Source: Limnomonas spitsbergensis (lineage: Eukaryota; Chlorophyta; Chlorophyceae; Chlamydomonadales). Taken from it: a DNA stretch of 64,000 nt. Within the stretch, counting starts at the first letter, position 1. Each line of letters begins with the position of its first letter. Shown here piece by piece: positions 54,801 to 63,947 of the stretch. The notes beneath the pieces are model-generated. The model ran no database searches and was not told where the DNA came from. It saw nothing but the letters and a program-made list of their open reading frames with translations. The stretch is taken from contig JAYJMM010000124.1 in NCBI GenBank assembly GCA_037349105.1, positions 5,688,001 to 5,752,000 on the forward strand, given 5' to 3'. A program made the position numbers and the translations under genes.

Positions 54801-57252
54801 AAAAGCAGTTATGGCCATTCCTGGCACACCACTTCGGAAATTGAACACAATCATGGAAATTTCAACATGATGCACCTCCGAGGTTACTTCCATTCAGGCC
54901 AAAACAGCGAGGATCCCCCCCTCATGCATCCGGCCGGTCACGTGCAGGCTCCCACCCACCTCTTTGATCTGCTTGTCCGCCTCCTCCTTCACTGTCTGCT
55001 GCCAGTGCATCTTGAGCGCGGCACCCACGCCAACCGGGTCGGGCTTATCCCCCTTAGCCATCTCCTCATCCACATCCATCTGATCGGCATCCTCAAACTC
55101 CTCGTTCAAAGCTCCTCCACTGCAAGCGCACACACACAGTGGGGAGCAGAGGCTGTCAGAACTCCCGCTCACCGATCTACCCAACCGATGAGGGCCATCC
55201 TCATGCTACCTCCATCAAGAGGCCCGCAGCCTGCAGCAACACTGCTACACTCACTGCAACAACATTGTGACACTCACTGCAACAACACTGCAACACCTCA
55301 GCAAAACCCAGTGCAAAACAATGCAACACTCATTGCAATAAAACAGGAACAAATGAGCAGCAACAATGCAAAAAACTGCAACAACACTGCAACACTCACT
55401 GCTCGTCCATCACATCCTGAACCCAGCTCCTCAAGCCCGTGAACACATCATGCCGCTCCGCTATCCTCAGCTGGTGCTCCTCCACGCTGGCCTTAAATTG
55501 ACCGCGGGTGGATTTCCAGGTCCTGCATTGCAACAAACCAACAAGGTATGATCACGAATGCGACAGCTTTGGATCAAAGGGGCATGGCAGGAAGACAGCT
55601 TGGCGGGGTGTACTAACCAATCCGCCCAAGGCCTGATGCAGGGACAGGCATCAGCTGGGCAGAGTGTGTTTTAGACCGAACACCTTTGGCAGGCCGCAGG
55701 GTCAGCCACCAGTCGGCCGATAGGGACCAAAACTTGATTGGCCTATGGCCTGCGGCCCGAGCAGCAGGGCTTGCTACACCAGAGGCACCAACAGCTGTAG
55801 GTCAAGCTGAACTGAAGCTGAAAAGCTCTGAATGAAATAGAGTGTCAGGGCAAGCAGTGAAGGCTCTCTCACTTTGCTTTGGACACAGCAGAGGAGACCA
55901 CCGAATGTCCGGAGGGGCGTGGATGATTTTGGATCTTGTTGCCTCCGATGGTGATGCCCCCGTCGTTAGAGGCATCCTCTTCCTCCTCTTCCTCATCAGA
56001 CAGCTGCTCCATGATGCTCAAATGGCTGCCGTCAACGTCCCGCCGCATCTCACCCCCTGCATGGAGTCCAGAGCCAGCGGGACGGTTTATCCACTGTTTG
56101 TTTCAGTGCAGTTCAGCGACGCCTCAGCTCCCATGAGGCCTATGGCCAAGGGGGGCTGGTGCAGCAAGCCCTGCTGCTTGGACCACCGTCCGTAGGCCTG
56201 TCGTGGTTTGATCCCGATCGACCCAGTGGTGGCAGCCCGGCAGTACCCCAAAGGTGGTCGGCTTGGCGATGAGCTATACAATAAAACTTAAATTCACCGG
56301 CATGACACATGAAAAGTGCTTTTCACATCCCCGGACAGCAGGCTGCGCGTTCCCCAAGGTGGAAAAGAGACCAAAGGTCAAAAGCCTCACCGGGCGATCC
56401 ATCATCCTGGGGTATGCTCCTCAGACTCGCCCTGCAGGCACAGGAGGCGTCAGGCCGTGAGGGCGCTTTCACATGCGCCCGGCGCCCGCGCGCTGTTATA
56501 AGGGCAAGGATCAGTGTCCAATTTAAAGGGCACTAGACCACCCTCTGCAGGCTGCTAGGCAACCACCATTGGGATATGGGGGGAAACGTTTTGACAGGCT
56601 TATGGACAGCAGCGTCAGCAGCAGGGCTTGCTGCACCAGGCCTGCATGGCTCTAGGCCATAATGTAGCTGCCTTGTAACTGAAGCACCATAATCTAATCA
56701 GTGAGATGGAAGTTGGGCACTCTCAGACAAGCAGTCATGTGTGTAGGCATTAGAGGGTGGGAAACAACCCGTTCGCACCGGTCAGATTTTGCAGGCGGAG
56801 GTCCTTTGTTTGAGCCTGGGCTTCTGCCAGACCGGGCATCGTTGGGGAAGCGCGGGTCAACTGCCGCTGCAGACACAGCCACGGTCCAAGGGGATCACCT
56901 CCATGCACTTTATCATAGTGAAGGAAATGCCAGAACTGCCATGCGCGATAGTAAGGCAACATTTTCAAAATAAATGCATGGCAATATTAGAGTGAGAGGT
57001 GCATGCCTCATGCATGTCCCCAATTCAGCATGAGGGGGTTCGTTTAGGCCCCATGCATGCCACTGAAGGCACCCGAAGCAACTCACACGTCGACGCGCCC
57101 TGCATGCCGAGGCCGGCTAAGGACTGTCTGCGAACCATGGACTGGCCCCCTTTATTAGATTTCTGGCTCGGTTCGCTGAATAGTGCTCTTGTGGGCGGCC
57201 CCGTGTCCCGCCTCGGCGTTCCACCCTCTTTTTGAGGCGACATCTCTTCCAA
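39869..57252 (-). CDS. Large coiled-coil / disordered protein, 22 exons, unrecognised
   Basis: Exons, minus: 57252-57087, 56860-56779, 56431-56391, 56056-55873, 55522-55400, 55119-54960, 54654-54553, 54276-54213, 53886-53814, 53560-53314, 52928-52707, 52058-51630, 50687-50559, 50036-49872, 49130-48978, 45712-45521, 44916-44717, 44372-43394, 43077-42878, 41021-40925, 40587-40504, 40000-39869. The sum is 4224 nt (1408 codons) with every phase consistent. Residues from about 180 to 720 alternate acidic, Ala/Glu/Gln/Arg-rich coiled coil (EALEAARKQTAALQRQVEA) with Ser/Pro linkers. Exon 18 is long, basic and disordered with two related RP(Q/K)SAAP motifs. The C-terminus returns to coiled coil (LNQTRQLQHVHDGMMQR). 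This style suggests a cytoskeletal, centrosomal or ciliary scaffold, but I recognise no family. The join of exons 15 and 16 across the transposon cluster is inferred from a good acceptor (taccccag) and matching phase; two genes remain possible. Confidence 0.7.
40195..40265 (+). repeat. Repeat family A copy
   Basis: Contains CTGACCAAACAGTCCGGCGC, CCACGCAGCCGAGC and CTTTTCAGCATGGCCCAGAG. It is in the last intron of the coiled-coil gene. Confidence 0.65.
41505..42868. repeat. 60-bp satellite, about 23 units, inside an intron
   Basis: Each unit has two half-units: TACCGGTACTGCACTTCCCT plus AACTACCAGAATG, and TACTACACTTCCCC plus AACTACTGGTATG. Units are mostly 0-3 mismatches apart. A one-base insertion near 42149 shifts register, and a roughly 213-bp higher-order duplication is visible (variant TACTGCACGTCCC at 42481 and 42694). 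Because 60 is divisible by 3 and the unit lacks stops in some frames, it yields a 469-codon open frame; this is not a gene. The array ends 8 nt from the donor of coiled-coil exon 19. Confidence 0.95.
43345..43425. repeat. 38-bp tandem duplication of a splice donor (exon 18)
   Basis: Two units of ACACCCTGCTCACCTGAGAC followed by ATGCCCTGC and CTCCTCCAGC place two identical donors (minus GGGCATGTCTCAG|GTGAGCAGGG) 38 nt apart. The exon-proximal one keeps frame; using the distal one would shift frame. Confidence 0.8.
45125..45282 (+). repeat. Repeat family B copy
   Basis: Contains CACCAGGTGGCTACTACCGG, GCCAATTGGGAATGACATG and GTAGCTGAAGTGTAGCTGAG. It is in intron 16 of the coiled-coil gene. Confidence 0.7.
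45918..45962. repeat. GGTTAGGTTAGG array, left of the transposon cluster
   Basis: Unit GGGTTAGGTTAGGATCGTTAAC with CTTCTT. It is interrupted by the transposon cluster and continues at 48478-48600. Confidence 0.75.
45966..46722. mobile_element. Harbinger-like non-autonomous element, copy 1
   Basis: Termini GAGGCGATTCACACCGG and CCGGTGTGAATCGCCTC are flanked by TAA (45963-45965, 46723-46725). Subterminal GAACTGAAAG repeats and a palindrome (GTGGGGTC/GACCCCAC) lie near 46600. A frame from 46113 starts MAHPLSCLLYVMLLALES; no complete transposase is present. Confidence 0.85.
46726..48474. mobile_element. Composite Harbinger-like element with a central inverted duplication
   Basis: Starts GAGGCGATTCACACCGG at 46726 and ends with its complement at 48474, flanked by TAA (46723-46725, 48475-48477). 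The left third (46726 to about 47345) copies element 1. At the GTGGGGTCTAGACCCCAC palindrome the sequence switches to an inverted copy (about 47350-47832) of the complete element that follows (47833-48474). The 47833 element lacks TAA on its left, and the inverted copy lacks the last 20-odd terminal bases. This indicates rearrangement after insertion, not independent insertion. Confidence 0.85.
47833..48474 (+). mobile_element. Harbinger-like element, copy 3 (642 bp)
   Basis: Complete termini. It carries an open frame 47980-48240 starting MARPLDCLLPLMFLTLMN with hydrophobic and Arg-rich parts (LSRRRFIFRGRR), in the same position as the frames of copies 1 and 2. This may be the 5' end of a lost transposase gene or a captured exon. 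Confidence 0.75.
48478..48600. repeat. GGTTAGG / ATCGTTAACATCTTCTT minisatellite
   Basis: Units of about 35 bp (GGTTAGGATCGTTAACATCT then TCTTGGGTTA) follow the composite element. It is the same array as at 45918, so the transposons inserted into it. Confidence 0.8.
49165..49310 (-). repeat. Repeat family A long copy
   Basis: Contains GCAAACCCGCTGGGCCCTGC, GAACGCTCGGCCGCGTGGGG and AGCTACCATGCACAGCCAGG. It is in intron 14 of the coiled-coil gene. Confidence 0.75.
49424..49625. repeat. 25-bp minisatellite
   Basis: About eight units of ACAAGGCTTTGGCACAAATG plus GGTGG lie in intron 14 of the coiled-coil gene. The unit has no stop in most frames, producing spurious open frames on both strands. 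Confidence 0.9.
50150..50470. repeat. About 20-bp minisatellite (GTTGCATGTTGCAGTCAGAT)
   Basis: Diverged units of GTTGC(A/G)TGT(T/A)GCAGTCAGAT lie in intron 13 of the coiled-coil gene, ending about 90 nt from the exon 13 donor. Confidence 0.8.
50950..51085 (+). repeat. Repeat family B copy
   Basis: Contains TTTTGGCAGGCCGTTGGTCA, GGGGACCAAACCTTTACTGG and CTGAGCAGCAGGGTGTGCAG. It is in intron 12 of the coiled-coil gene; the 3' end is replaced by unrelated sequence. Confidence 0.75.
51225..51325. repeat. 51-bp tandem duplication
   Basis: Two units of TGAACTGACCCTCCCAGATC followed by CCAGCACACACCACATTG lie in intron 12. A second duplication (CACCACAGTCTGGCAGCGCA) follows at 51430-51510. Confidence 0.85.
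52960..53110 (-). repeat. Repeat family B copy
   Basis: Contains CACTTCAGCTACAATTCAGC, ACATCACGGCCTACGGCC and GCCCAGTGGTGGCCGCCCGG. It is in intron 10, starting about 30 nt from the acceptor of exon 11. Confidence 0.8.
53640..53795 (+). repeat. Repeat family B copy
   Basis: Contains GGCCGCCGGGCGGCCACAAC, AGGGACCAAGTCATGACCCG, TGCCTACACTAAGCCC and GTAGCTCAATTGTAGCTGGG. It fills most of the 253-nt intron 9 of the coiled-coil gene. Confidence 0.8.
53875..54068. repeat. 37-40-bp minisatellite duplicating a splice acceptor (exon 9)
   Basis: Five units of GCAGGGCCTGCCAAAACAGG followed by AAGGGTTGAGGGTT. The first unit contains the acceptor of coiled-coil exon 9 (minus CCTGTTTTGGCAG|GCCCTGC), so the same acceptor recurs in every unit. 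Confidence 0.9.
55230..55405. repeat. CACTCACTGCAACAACACTGC repeats at a splice donor (exon 5)
   Basis: Units of CACTCACTGCAACAACACTG recur. The copy at 55394-55400 is the donor of coiled-coil exon 5 (minus GAGCA|GTGAGTGTTGC), so GTGAGTG is repeated down the intron. Confidence 0.8.
55680..55822 (+). repeat. Repeat family B copy
   Basis: Contains CCTTTGGCAGGCCGCAGGGT, CAGTCGGCCGATAGGGACCA, TTGCTACACCAGAGG and an AGCTGAACTGAAGCTGAA end. It is in intron 4, about 50 nt from the donor of exon 4. Confidence 0.8.
56125..56265 (-). repeat. Repeat family B copy
   Basis: Contains GGTGCAGCAAGCCCTGCTGC, CCGATCGACCCAGTGGTGGC and AGTACCCCAAAGGTGGTCGG. It is in intron 3 of the coiled-coil gene. Confidence 0.8.
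56538..56695 (+). repeat. Repeat family B copy
   Basis: Contains CAGGCTGCTAGGCAACCACC, AGCAGCAGGGCTTGCTGCAC and TAGCTGCCTTGTAACTGAAG. It is in intron 2 of the coiled-coil gene. Confidence 0.8.
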
Positions 57253-58457
57253 CCGAAGGCAATATGTTTCACATGTCCGTCCTTCTTACAGAGGTAACTT
57301 TAAGTCTGGTATATTAGAACATACACTTAGCTAGCACCAGCTGCTCATCCCGCGGCAATAATGTTTTCCTATGAACGCGGTACGCGTACGAGCAAAATAA
57401 TAACGTACGTCGGAAAACTAGACAGGTCCCCTCATTCCTTCCCCCCCACCCAGCATGATCAATTTCTACATATGCGGAGTTCATTACTGAAGAGACACTG
57501 GAAGTTGGATCCCTGCCGCAAGGGTTTCACCGGCCAACATCCACTCCCGATTCTCACCGGCTTTGACAATAATACAAGAACATCCATCAGATTCGCAACT
57601 TTCTCCTCAAATCCCTTCGCAAGAGGAGCCCTTGTATCCTGTCGCTCTGTGGATGACAGAGATCCTCCTGGACAGGGCAGTTCTGTCCACATGGAGGTAG
57701 GACTACCGGTATTTTGAAAAGGCAAGGGACCAGCTAGGAGAACAAGGTAGACCTCCTAAACCTGCCAAACACACTGACCCCAGTCTAACAGTTCTATACC
57801 ACGCTGACAGGCAATGTCGCCTGATGTCAAAAGTGCAATTCTGCTGCCTGACAGGTGCTGTCCAAGTTTGCTCATCAGGTTCAGGTGCCCACGGTTTCGG
57901 AATCAGAACTACTCACTGATGTCTTCAGGTACCAATACCTTTACTGTACTTCCAAGTTTTGAAATCCATCAATGTTAGTGCGAGGAATACGGTGTTTTGC
58001 CAACACGGAGGGTGTCTGATCCCCTACATACTGGTATGCTGATACCAGTCATGCCTTTTACATTTTATGGTAATATGTTTCAATGCAACCCGCAACATGT
58101 ACCGGTACTGCACGCCACATAAATCCGCGCCCCAGGCCACAACGCTATGCCCTAGACCCTCGCACACTAGACCACGACACCCCGCAACCCCATGCCACAC
58201 TGATGACATAACACAACAATGACAACATACCTGACGCCATGCTACTCCACATAGTCCGCTCCCCCCAACGACGTCCCACCATGGCGGCAAAACACGTAAC
58301 CGGTAATAGACACCGCCAACCACCACCTATGGGCCCCATTACGGCATTATGGCTAACCCACGGAAAGACTATGAGGAATGGCCATGATCTCAGGGACTAA
58401 CATGAACCTCTGCATCATGATTGCAGGCTGCCCACGACGGATTTTAAAGCTCTCGCA
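57253..58457. other. Divergent intergenic region
   Basis: Between the coiled-coil gene (minus) and the PD-(D/E)XK-like gene (plus). No convincing exon or RNA gene; the frames here are short and composition-driven. The promoters of both genes must lie here. Confidence 0.4.
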
Positions 58458-61400
58458 ATGTCAGTCACCAGCAAAATCATTCCCTTGGACCATGGCATAT
58501 GGAAGAAAGCCAAGGTCAGTCGCTACGCCGGCCGGCTTTTAAGTGCACTCTAGCTGGCAGTCTGCTGGTGTCATGCATTCGTGCAAGATGAATATATGAT
58601 GCGCTTCTTGACTCCAAAAACTCGTAAAAAAACACATGCTGGATGTATCATTAATGCTGGGCCAGACTGGGTATCTTGATTGTGCAAGGTCCAATTGAGC
58701 CGGCTGCTGCTGGTCCTCGACGAAGAAAGGAGGCAACAGGAGACTGCAGCCCATGCAGGGTCGCAAGCAGAGACGTGTGCAGAGTGCCATGCAAAGGCGC
58801 ATGCAGGATCCCATGCAGAAGCTCTGAAACCCGAGCTCAATGACGGGACTAGGAGCAAGAGCATGCCCGACTCCCCCGAGACGGAGCCACCTCCTGTGGA
58901 GCTGCCTCAATCCAGTTGTGATGACTCGACAGCACGGATCGGCCGCCATGACCAAGATTCAGGAGGCCTGGAGCTTTCCCTTGGCCAGGACTGTGGGGAG
59001 AGTGGTTTGGAAACAGAACGGGAGTGCAGTAACTGTCAACCGAGCGACCAGTGCCACGATATGCGCACAAACGGAGGAGAAGAGGAGATGCGGGGGGGAG
59101 CAGCAGCCTTGACTCGATGCGGCCCAGCTCCAACCACATCATTCCATTTTGAGCTGGAGAGGGTCATTGACTTCTGCTGTGAGCGAGACCAGGAACAAAT
59201 GACTAAGCTTCTTTCCGATCGTCGCATCCCCGTGGATCAGGTGACTTCATTGGCATCAGAGTTCGCTCAGTGCGCACCAAATGACCGTCTGGGGGGATGT
59301 AGGGCGGCCACCACTGGCCCACTGGGCCGATAGGTACCCAACCTGGACTGGCCTATGGCCGGCTGCCTAAGCAGCATGGCTTGCTGCACCATGCCCTGCA
59401 GGCCATAGGCCGGGTTATAGCTGAATTGTAGAGTGCAGTAGATTCGAATTGCCTTCCCTCACAATTCACGTTGTGCAGGGGTGAAGGGTTAATTGAAATA
59501 CGAATATTCATCGTCGATGCCATTTTCAGACGGAAATTTCCCCCCAGGGGGGTGTCTCTTTTCTTTGGCCCGAGGGAAGCATAGAATAAACAATAGATTC
59601 AAACTCAAGGGAAGGCAATTCAAATTTGCGGTATGTCCCCTAAATAAGCACTGATAGGCCATTGTCTCCCTGTCCACAAGCACAGGTGAACCTTGCTAGT
59701 GAGATGTGTGAACCTTGAGAGCTAGGGTGCACCTGCAGGTGGTGGCAATCTGTCGGCATACGATAGGCCTTTGATCATGCTTTCAAGCCTACCGTATTGG
59801 ATGTTTCCAGTGTGCCTTCTCTGTCATTTCATAGCCTGTCCCCCTAAGCCAGCCTAGTTGTCCTGCCCGTAATGCTCTGGCCCTGCATGCGTCCTGCTGC
59901 TTTTGTAGGCGGGACCTATCAAGGACAGGTTCTACCAGCGGAGAATCAATCATCGGCGCGAGGTTGCTGCTTGGTGCCAGACCACTGTGGCGCACCCTGC
60001 TTTCAGAAAAATGCAGCCATTCCTGAAGCTTGTGAGTCCCCATGCATGGACGCATGCATGCAAGCCATGCAGGTACTCAGCCATGCATGTTCTCAACCAT
60101 GCATGCAGCCATTCCTGAGTCTGGTGTGTCCAAATTCATGTGCCTCACATCCATGCAGCTCTGGCCAGAATGTCATTCCTGGACAAAAATCGAGTTCGTG
60201 GAGTTGCTCCCTCCGGCGATTTTGCTGCCTTCACATTAACAGATTGTGTATACTTATTCTCACCAGGTTTCTAGCTGGCTTTGAGTTGTATACCGGTATA
60301 TATTGCCATCTATTTTGCATTGGTTTGCCCCTCCCAGGTGTTGGATATGGAGGCAGAGTCCCTTACCGACAACAAAAGAGATGGCAACAAAACTGAATGT
60401 CACATCCATGAGCTGGTGGAGCGCGAGCTGGCGTCGGGGTGGCGCTTGTACAGCGGGGCAAGGATACGAGAAGTGGACGGAGAGCCCTTCCCTAATCAGT
60501 AAGCAAATTCTGTGGGGGGAATGGTGGAGGGCTGAGCAACCTCTCCACTGCCAAAGCATATAAGTAACCAGTTATTACTTATTAACTTTTAATCCAGAGG
60601 ATTAGCTGTGCGGATAGCTGAGCCAATCCTGGGTCAGACCTGCCCCCTCACACCTCCCCCTCAGGAGGTTTCTGAAGGGCGAAGCGGACCTTCTGCTGGC
60701 AGACCCGGACGGCGTTGTGCAGGCTGTGATTGAGGTCAAGACAGCGAGCGGAAATCCCTTCCTGGCTTTGTATGAAGATGTCGTCAGGCAAGAGGATCTC
60801 AGCTTACCCCACAGCCCAGCCAGCATGGGCCATTATTCCATCATTGTCCACTCTGGCTTTTATAACCCGTTTACCAGATCCTAAATTTGACTCTTAACCA
60901 TATCCGGGGACCATGAGATACAGAGCACGATACAGGATTTTTCTCTTTCAGGGCTGGTGACCTACCTCCTGGACAGGTGGAAATTCTGAATAGCCCAACA
61001 ACCAATTTTTTACAGTCTCCCATAAAGGAGATCCCTAAAAAAATTCGGGTAGGGCTGATCCATGCCGCCTATGCCCAGGGGCTGACAACGTTCGCTTCCT
61101 TGTTGTTTAGATTCGTTGGCCTCGTGGACCGAGTCCGCGGCCATAGCGATGTTGTGTTCTCCCTTCCGGACAAATCCCGCGTGTCCCTCAAGTTCTCGCC
61201 GCACATACAGCCGGTCTACGTGCTGGGCTGTGAGCTGGTGAGGCTGGAGGAAGGATCAAACTGTTGGTTCCTGCTCCTGTGAAACTGTCAAACTGCCAAG
61301 CCTCCTGTCTAGGGGGGGTCCCTGTCAGTTGTGCTCTTCTTGTTGGCCTTGCAGGATCCTGACGAGATGGCGTTCATCGCCAGCAGAGCGCAGACCAAAC

Positions 61401-61859
61401 TGCTCTCAATGGAGATGGGGCGCATCCTCAGCAACGAGGTGGGCTGAGGGAGAAAAATAGGAAATAACCATTTGTCATGACAGTAGTAAGCTAATGAAGT
61501 GTTAGGTTATGAAGTGAAACAACCAGTTACGGTAAGTAGTCATGCCAAACGATTGGAGCACCATTATGTTTAAAGCACAAGCGACACTTGTTGGCATCGT
61601 TTTGGCAGGCTTGTTGCAGAGGACCTGCGCAAGCCTGCCAAAACGATGCTATACGTACGGTGTCATCTGTCCATTGGTCCCAACATGCACCACCTCCTTT
61701 GTTTCACCCCGCAAGGTCCTGGTGATGATGCACTTGCCCACTGTCATGCAGATCAGCGCTTGGAGCCGCTTTGAGATCTTGGAATCAAATGCAGCATCCA
61801 CTGTCTTGAAGGTGTCCCCCGATTTCCTGCCCCGGTTGAGAGGCAGCATCACGAGGTGA
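58458..61859 (+). CDS. PD-(D/E)XK nuclease-fold-like protein
   Basis: Exons: 58458-58514, 58689-59240, 60338-60498, 60665-60787, 60952-61237, 61355-61438, 61716-61859; 469 codons including stop with all phases consistent. Exon 2 is hydrophilic and low-complexity (Cys/His/Glu-rich, a possible linker). Exons 3-4 hold the fold signature: HELVERELASGWRLYSGAR, then GEADLLLADPDGVVQ and AVIEVKTASGNPF, i.e. D-x(n)-(I/V)EVK preceded by an N-terminal Glu, the PD-(D/E)XK active-site pattern. Exon 5 continues with HAAYAQGLTTFASLLF and GHSDVVFSLPDKSR. Such proteins cut or bind DNA or RNA; the family is not identified. Intron 4 has a GC donor (CAG|GCAAGA). An exon upstream of 58458 is possible, since an acceptor precedes the in-frame sequence LPTTDFKALA. 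The last exon is the least certain. Confidence 0.65.
59285..59440 (+). repeat. Repeat family B copy
   Basis: Contains AGGGCGGCCACCACTGGCCC, ACTGGGCCGATAGGTACCCA, GCTTGCTGCACCATGCCC and the end TAGCTGAATTGTAG. It is in intron 2 of the PD-(D/E)XK-like gene, about 50 nt from the donor. Confidence 0.8.
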
Positions 61860-61984
61860 AAAGTCACACATATGTTCATTGGCTGCTGAACAATGCTGCA
61901 TAGACTTTCGAACTGCTGCGTTGTGTTCTGAGGGGGGGCAACATGTCGCTTGAGTCTTTGGCTGAGTACCTCTCTCTTTGCTGG

Positions 61985-62045
61985 TCAATGACGTTACACC
62001 TCTGGGCCCTGCTCAAAAAGGCTCGGCCGCGGGGGCGCCTAACTA
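61985..62045 (-). repeat. Repeat family A copy
   Basis: Contains TCAATGACGTTACACCTCTG, GGCCCTGCTCAAAAAGGCTC and GGCCGCGGGGGCGCC. Confidence 0.7.
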
Positions 62046-63284
62046 AACTCTTCGCTGGTGTGCTGTGGTTTCATGTCACAGTTTCTTTGAGGCCTTGGGC
62101 ACCTGCGAGGTGTATGCCCTTCACCATCAAGCGCCGTATGAGAGCAGTCCAGTGGAGAGGGAGTGATGCTGCTGCTGCGTTTTTGACTGCCAGCTTGCCT
62201 TATCAATGAGAGCCGAGAAAGAAAAGGGGTAGAGATGCAAACACTGCGTATGTCAAAGAATGAAACGAACGTGACACTACCGGTAGTCAAACCGTGGAGG
62301 CTCTTATCTGGTAGATTAGAGGAAGTTGTGATACATTTATTTGTAGTACAAAAGTTAGAGCTACCGGTAGCATAGATCCTCATATCAGGTTCCGAAATTC
62401 TTAATGCTCACATAATTTTGGCGTATTCTTTTCATGTTTTGTAGATACCTTGACCACTTTTCGATATTGTTTTGTTTGGGTTTGTTTATGTGGGCGCCAC
62501 CATTTGCGCAGCATATTCTCCTACATCTGATGACAGGTAGTGGTTATATCAGAAGAGGCTACTATTTAAGAAAATGCCATTTGTTTAATTTGAAGGTTTA
62601 CCACCACCAACTGCCCAACCAGCGGTCTGACCCTCTCTGTACTGAATGGCAAACGGCAGGCAGCGAGGGATGGCGGTATAACGTACACTCGCCAGTGTAC
62701 CCCATCTTCAAACCTTGTCGAGCTTGATAATATCATTATATGTCAGGTGTTAAAATACAAATATTGAGGGCTCGGGGGAGAGCGATATGGGGTGGCAAAG
62801 TGGTGTGGGGTAGGCTGGGAAGTCTCCCAAAACTGTCAAATTCAGAGGCAAACAGAGAAGGACGTGACAATATATACCATACACACTGAGGAGTCTGGGG
62901 TATTGGGCAAGAAGGCCACTAGGTTAGGGCTAAGTATGCCTCTGTCCTAGCTGAAGTTCGATGCTACTGTGCTGCCTTACATCTCCCTTCTCTGGAGCAT
63001 TTTGACCTCTAGGGAGGGTACATTGGCAGGTAAATGGATTTGTGCGCAACAGATATCACGGCCTGGATCCCTAATTTCTGTTTTATTGTTTGGAAATTTG
63101 ACAAGCAGCTAGATCTTTCGATATTATGAGAAGCTCGTTGAACACCTGATGGGGTTAGACCCCCTTGTTCCTGATCATAAAGCTGTTTGACTTTGACTGA
63201 AAATGGAAGGTCCGAGTGGGCTCCAGAGGCACGGAGGCGGGTTGGTTGTCAGTCAGGGGTCGATAAACATTGGATGGGGATCAA

Positions 63285-63368
63285 TGACATTGCACCTCTG
63301 GGACCTTATGGGGGTCAATGACGTTACACCTATGGGCCCTGCTCAAAGCTCGGCCGGGTGGGCGCCTA
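63285..63368 (-). repeat. Repeat family A, partially duplicated copy
   Basis: TCAATGACATTGCACCTCTG is followed by a second TCAATGACGTTACACCTATG, then GGGCCCTGCTCAAAGCTCGG and GTGGGCGCC. The core end is duplicated in tandem. Confidence 0.7.
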
Positions 63369-63512
63369 CTTAAAGATTTTGGAGGAAAGAGCGAAAAAAC
63401 ACAAGGGGGCAGGGCAAAAGAAGAGGAAAAGTGGGAAATGAAGTGAAAGGACAAAACATAAGGCTGGAAAAGAAAGACAAAGGAAGTCCCAGCCTGTGAT
63501 AACGTCTACGCC

Positions 63513-63947
63513 TCAGCGATATCTACCACGTCTTCCACAAAGGCCAGGGCATCCCACCCAAGCCTGCCCCGGTACACCTCTAAGAAGCTCTAGCACCGTT
63601 CGGAGGACCTGTCCATCCCCGCTGCCTAAGTTGATCCTGCACACTGGGGCATTGAAAGCATGCATGCAACGCGTCCTCCACACGGTCGCCGTCTCCCCTA
63701 GCCCAACATTGCTGGCAGCACCGTCTGTCACGCTGCTGACCGCTGCGCCGTCCTCTAGTGTCAGCCGTTCTGACAGCGCCGAGCCGCAGCCTGAAGTCCG
63801 TGCGCACGCAAGCACACTCCCTTCTGAGGGTGTAGACTTATGTACCGTATTGCCCTTCCCTCGGCAGGTTGGACAGACATACCTACAAACTTGACCCGCT
63901 AATTGTACATACTCAGCTGCCTTATTAAGGGCAGATGGGGAGGTCAT
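63513..63947 (-). pseudogene. LINE reverse-transcriptase C-terminal relic, copy 2
   Basis: Minus-strand frames include CRYVCPTCRGKG upstream and, in another frame, ADTRGRRSGQQRDRRCCQQC, GDGDRVEDALHACFQCPS and QLRQRGWTGP. This is the better-preserved copy of the relic at 10660-11200. The CxxC...H..CP arrangement resembles the cysteine motif following RT in non-LTR elements. A frameshift separates the two parts. Confidence 0.55.

Larger units (their letters stand above)
61860..63480. other. Gene-free, repeat-containing region
   Basis: Two repeat A copies (61985-62045; 63285-63368), otherwise unique AT-rich DNA without convincing exons or RNA genes. Confidence 0.4.

Noticed and set aside
55230..55405. 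CRISPR-like array
   Set aside because: Units are contiguous short direct repeats without unique spacers, inside a eukaryotic intron.
57361..58330. Short plus- and minus-strand frames in the divergent spacer
   Set aside because: Composition-driven, no splice partners or motifs.
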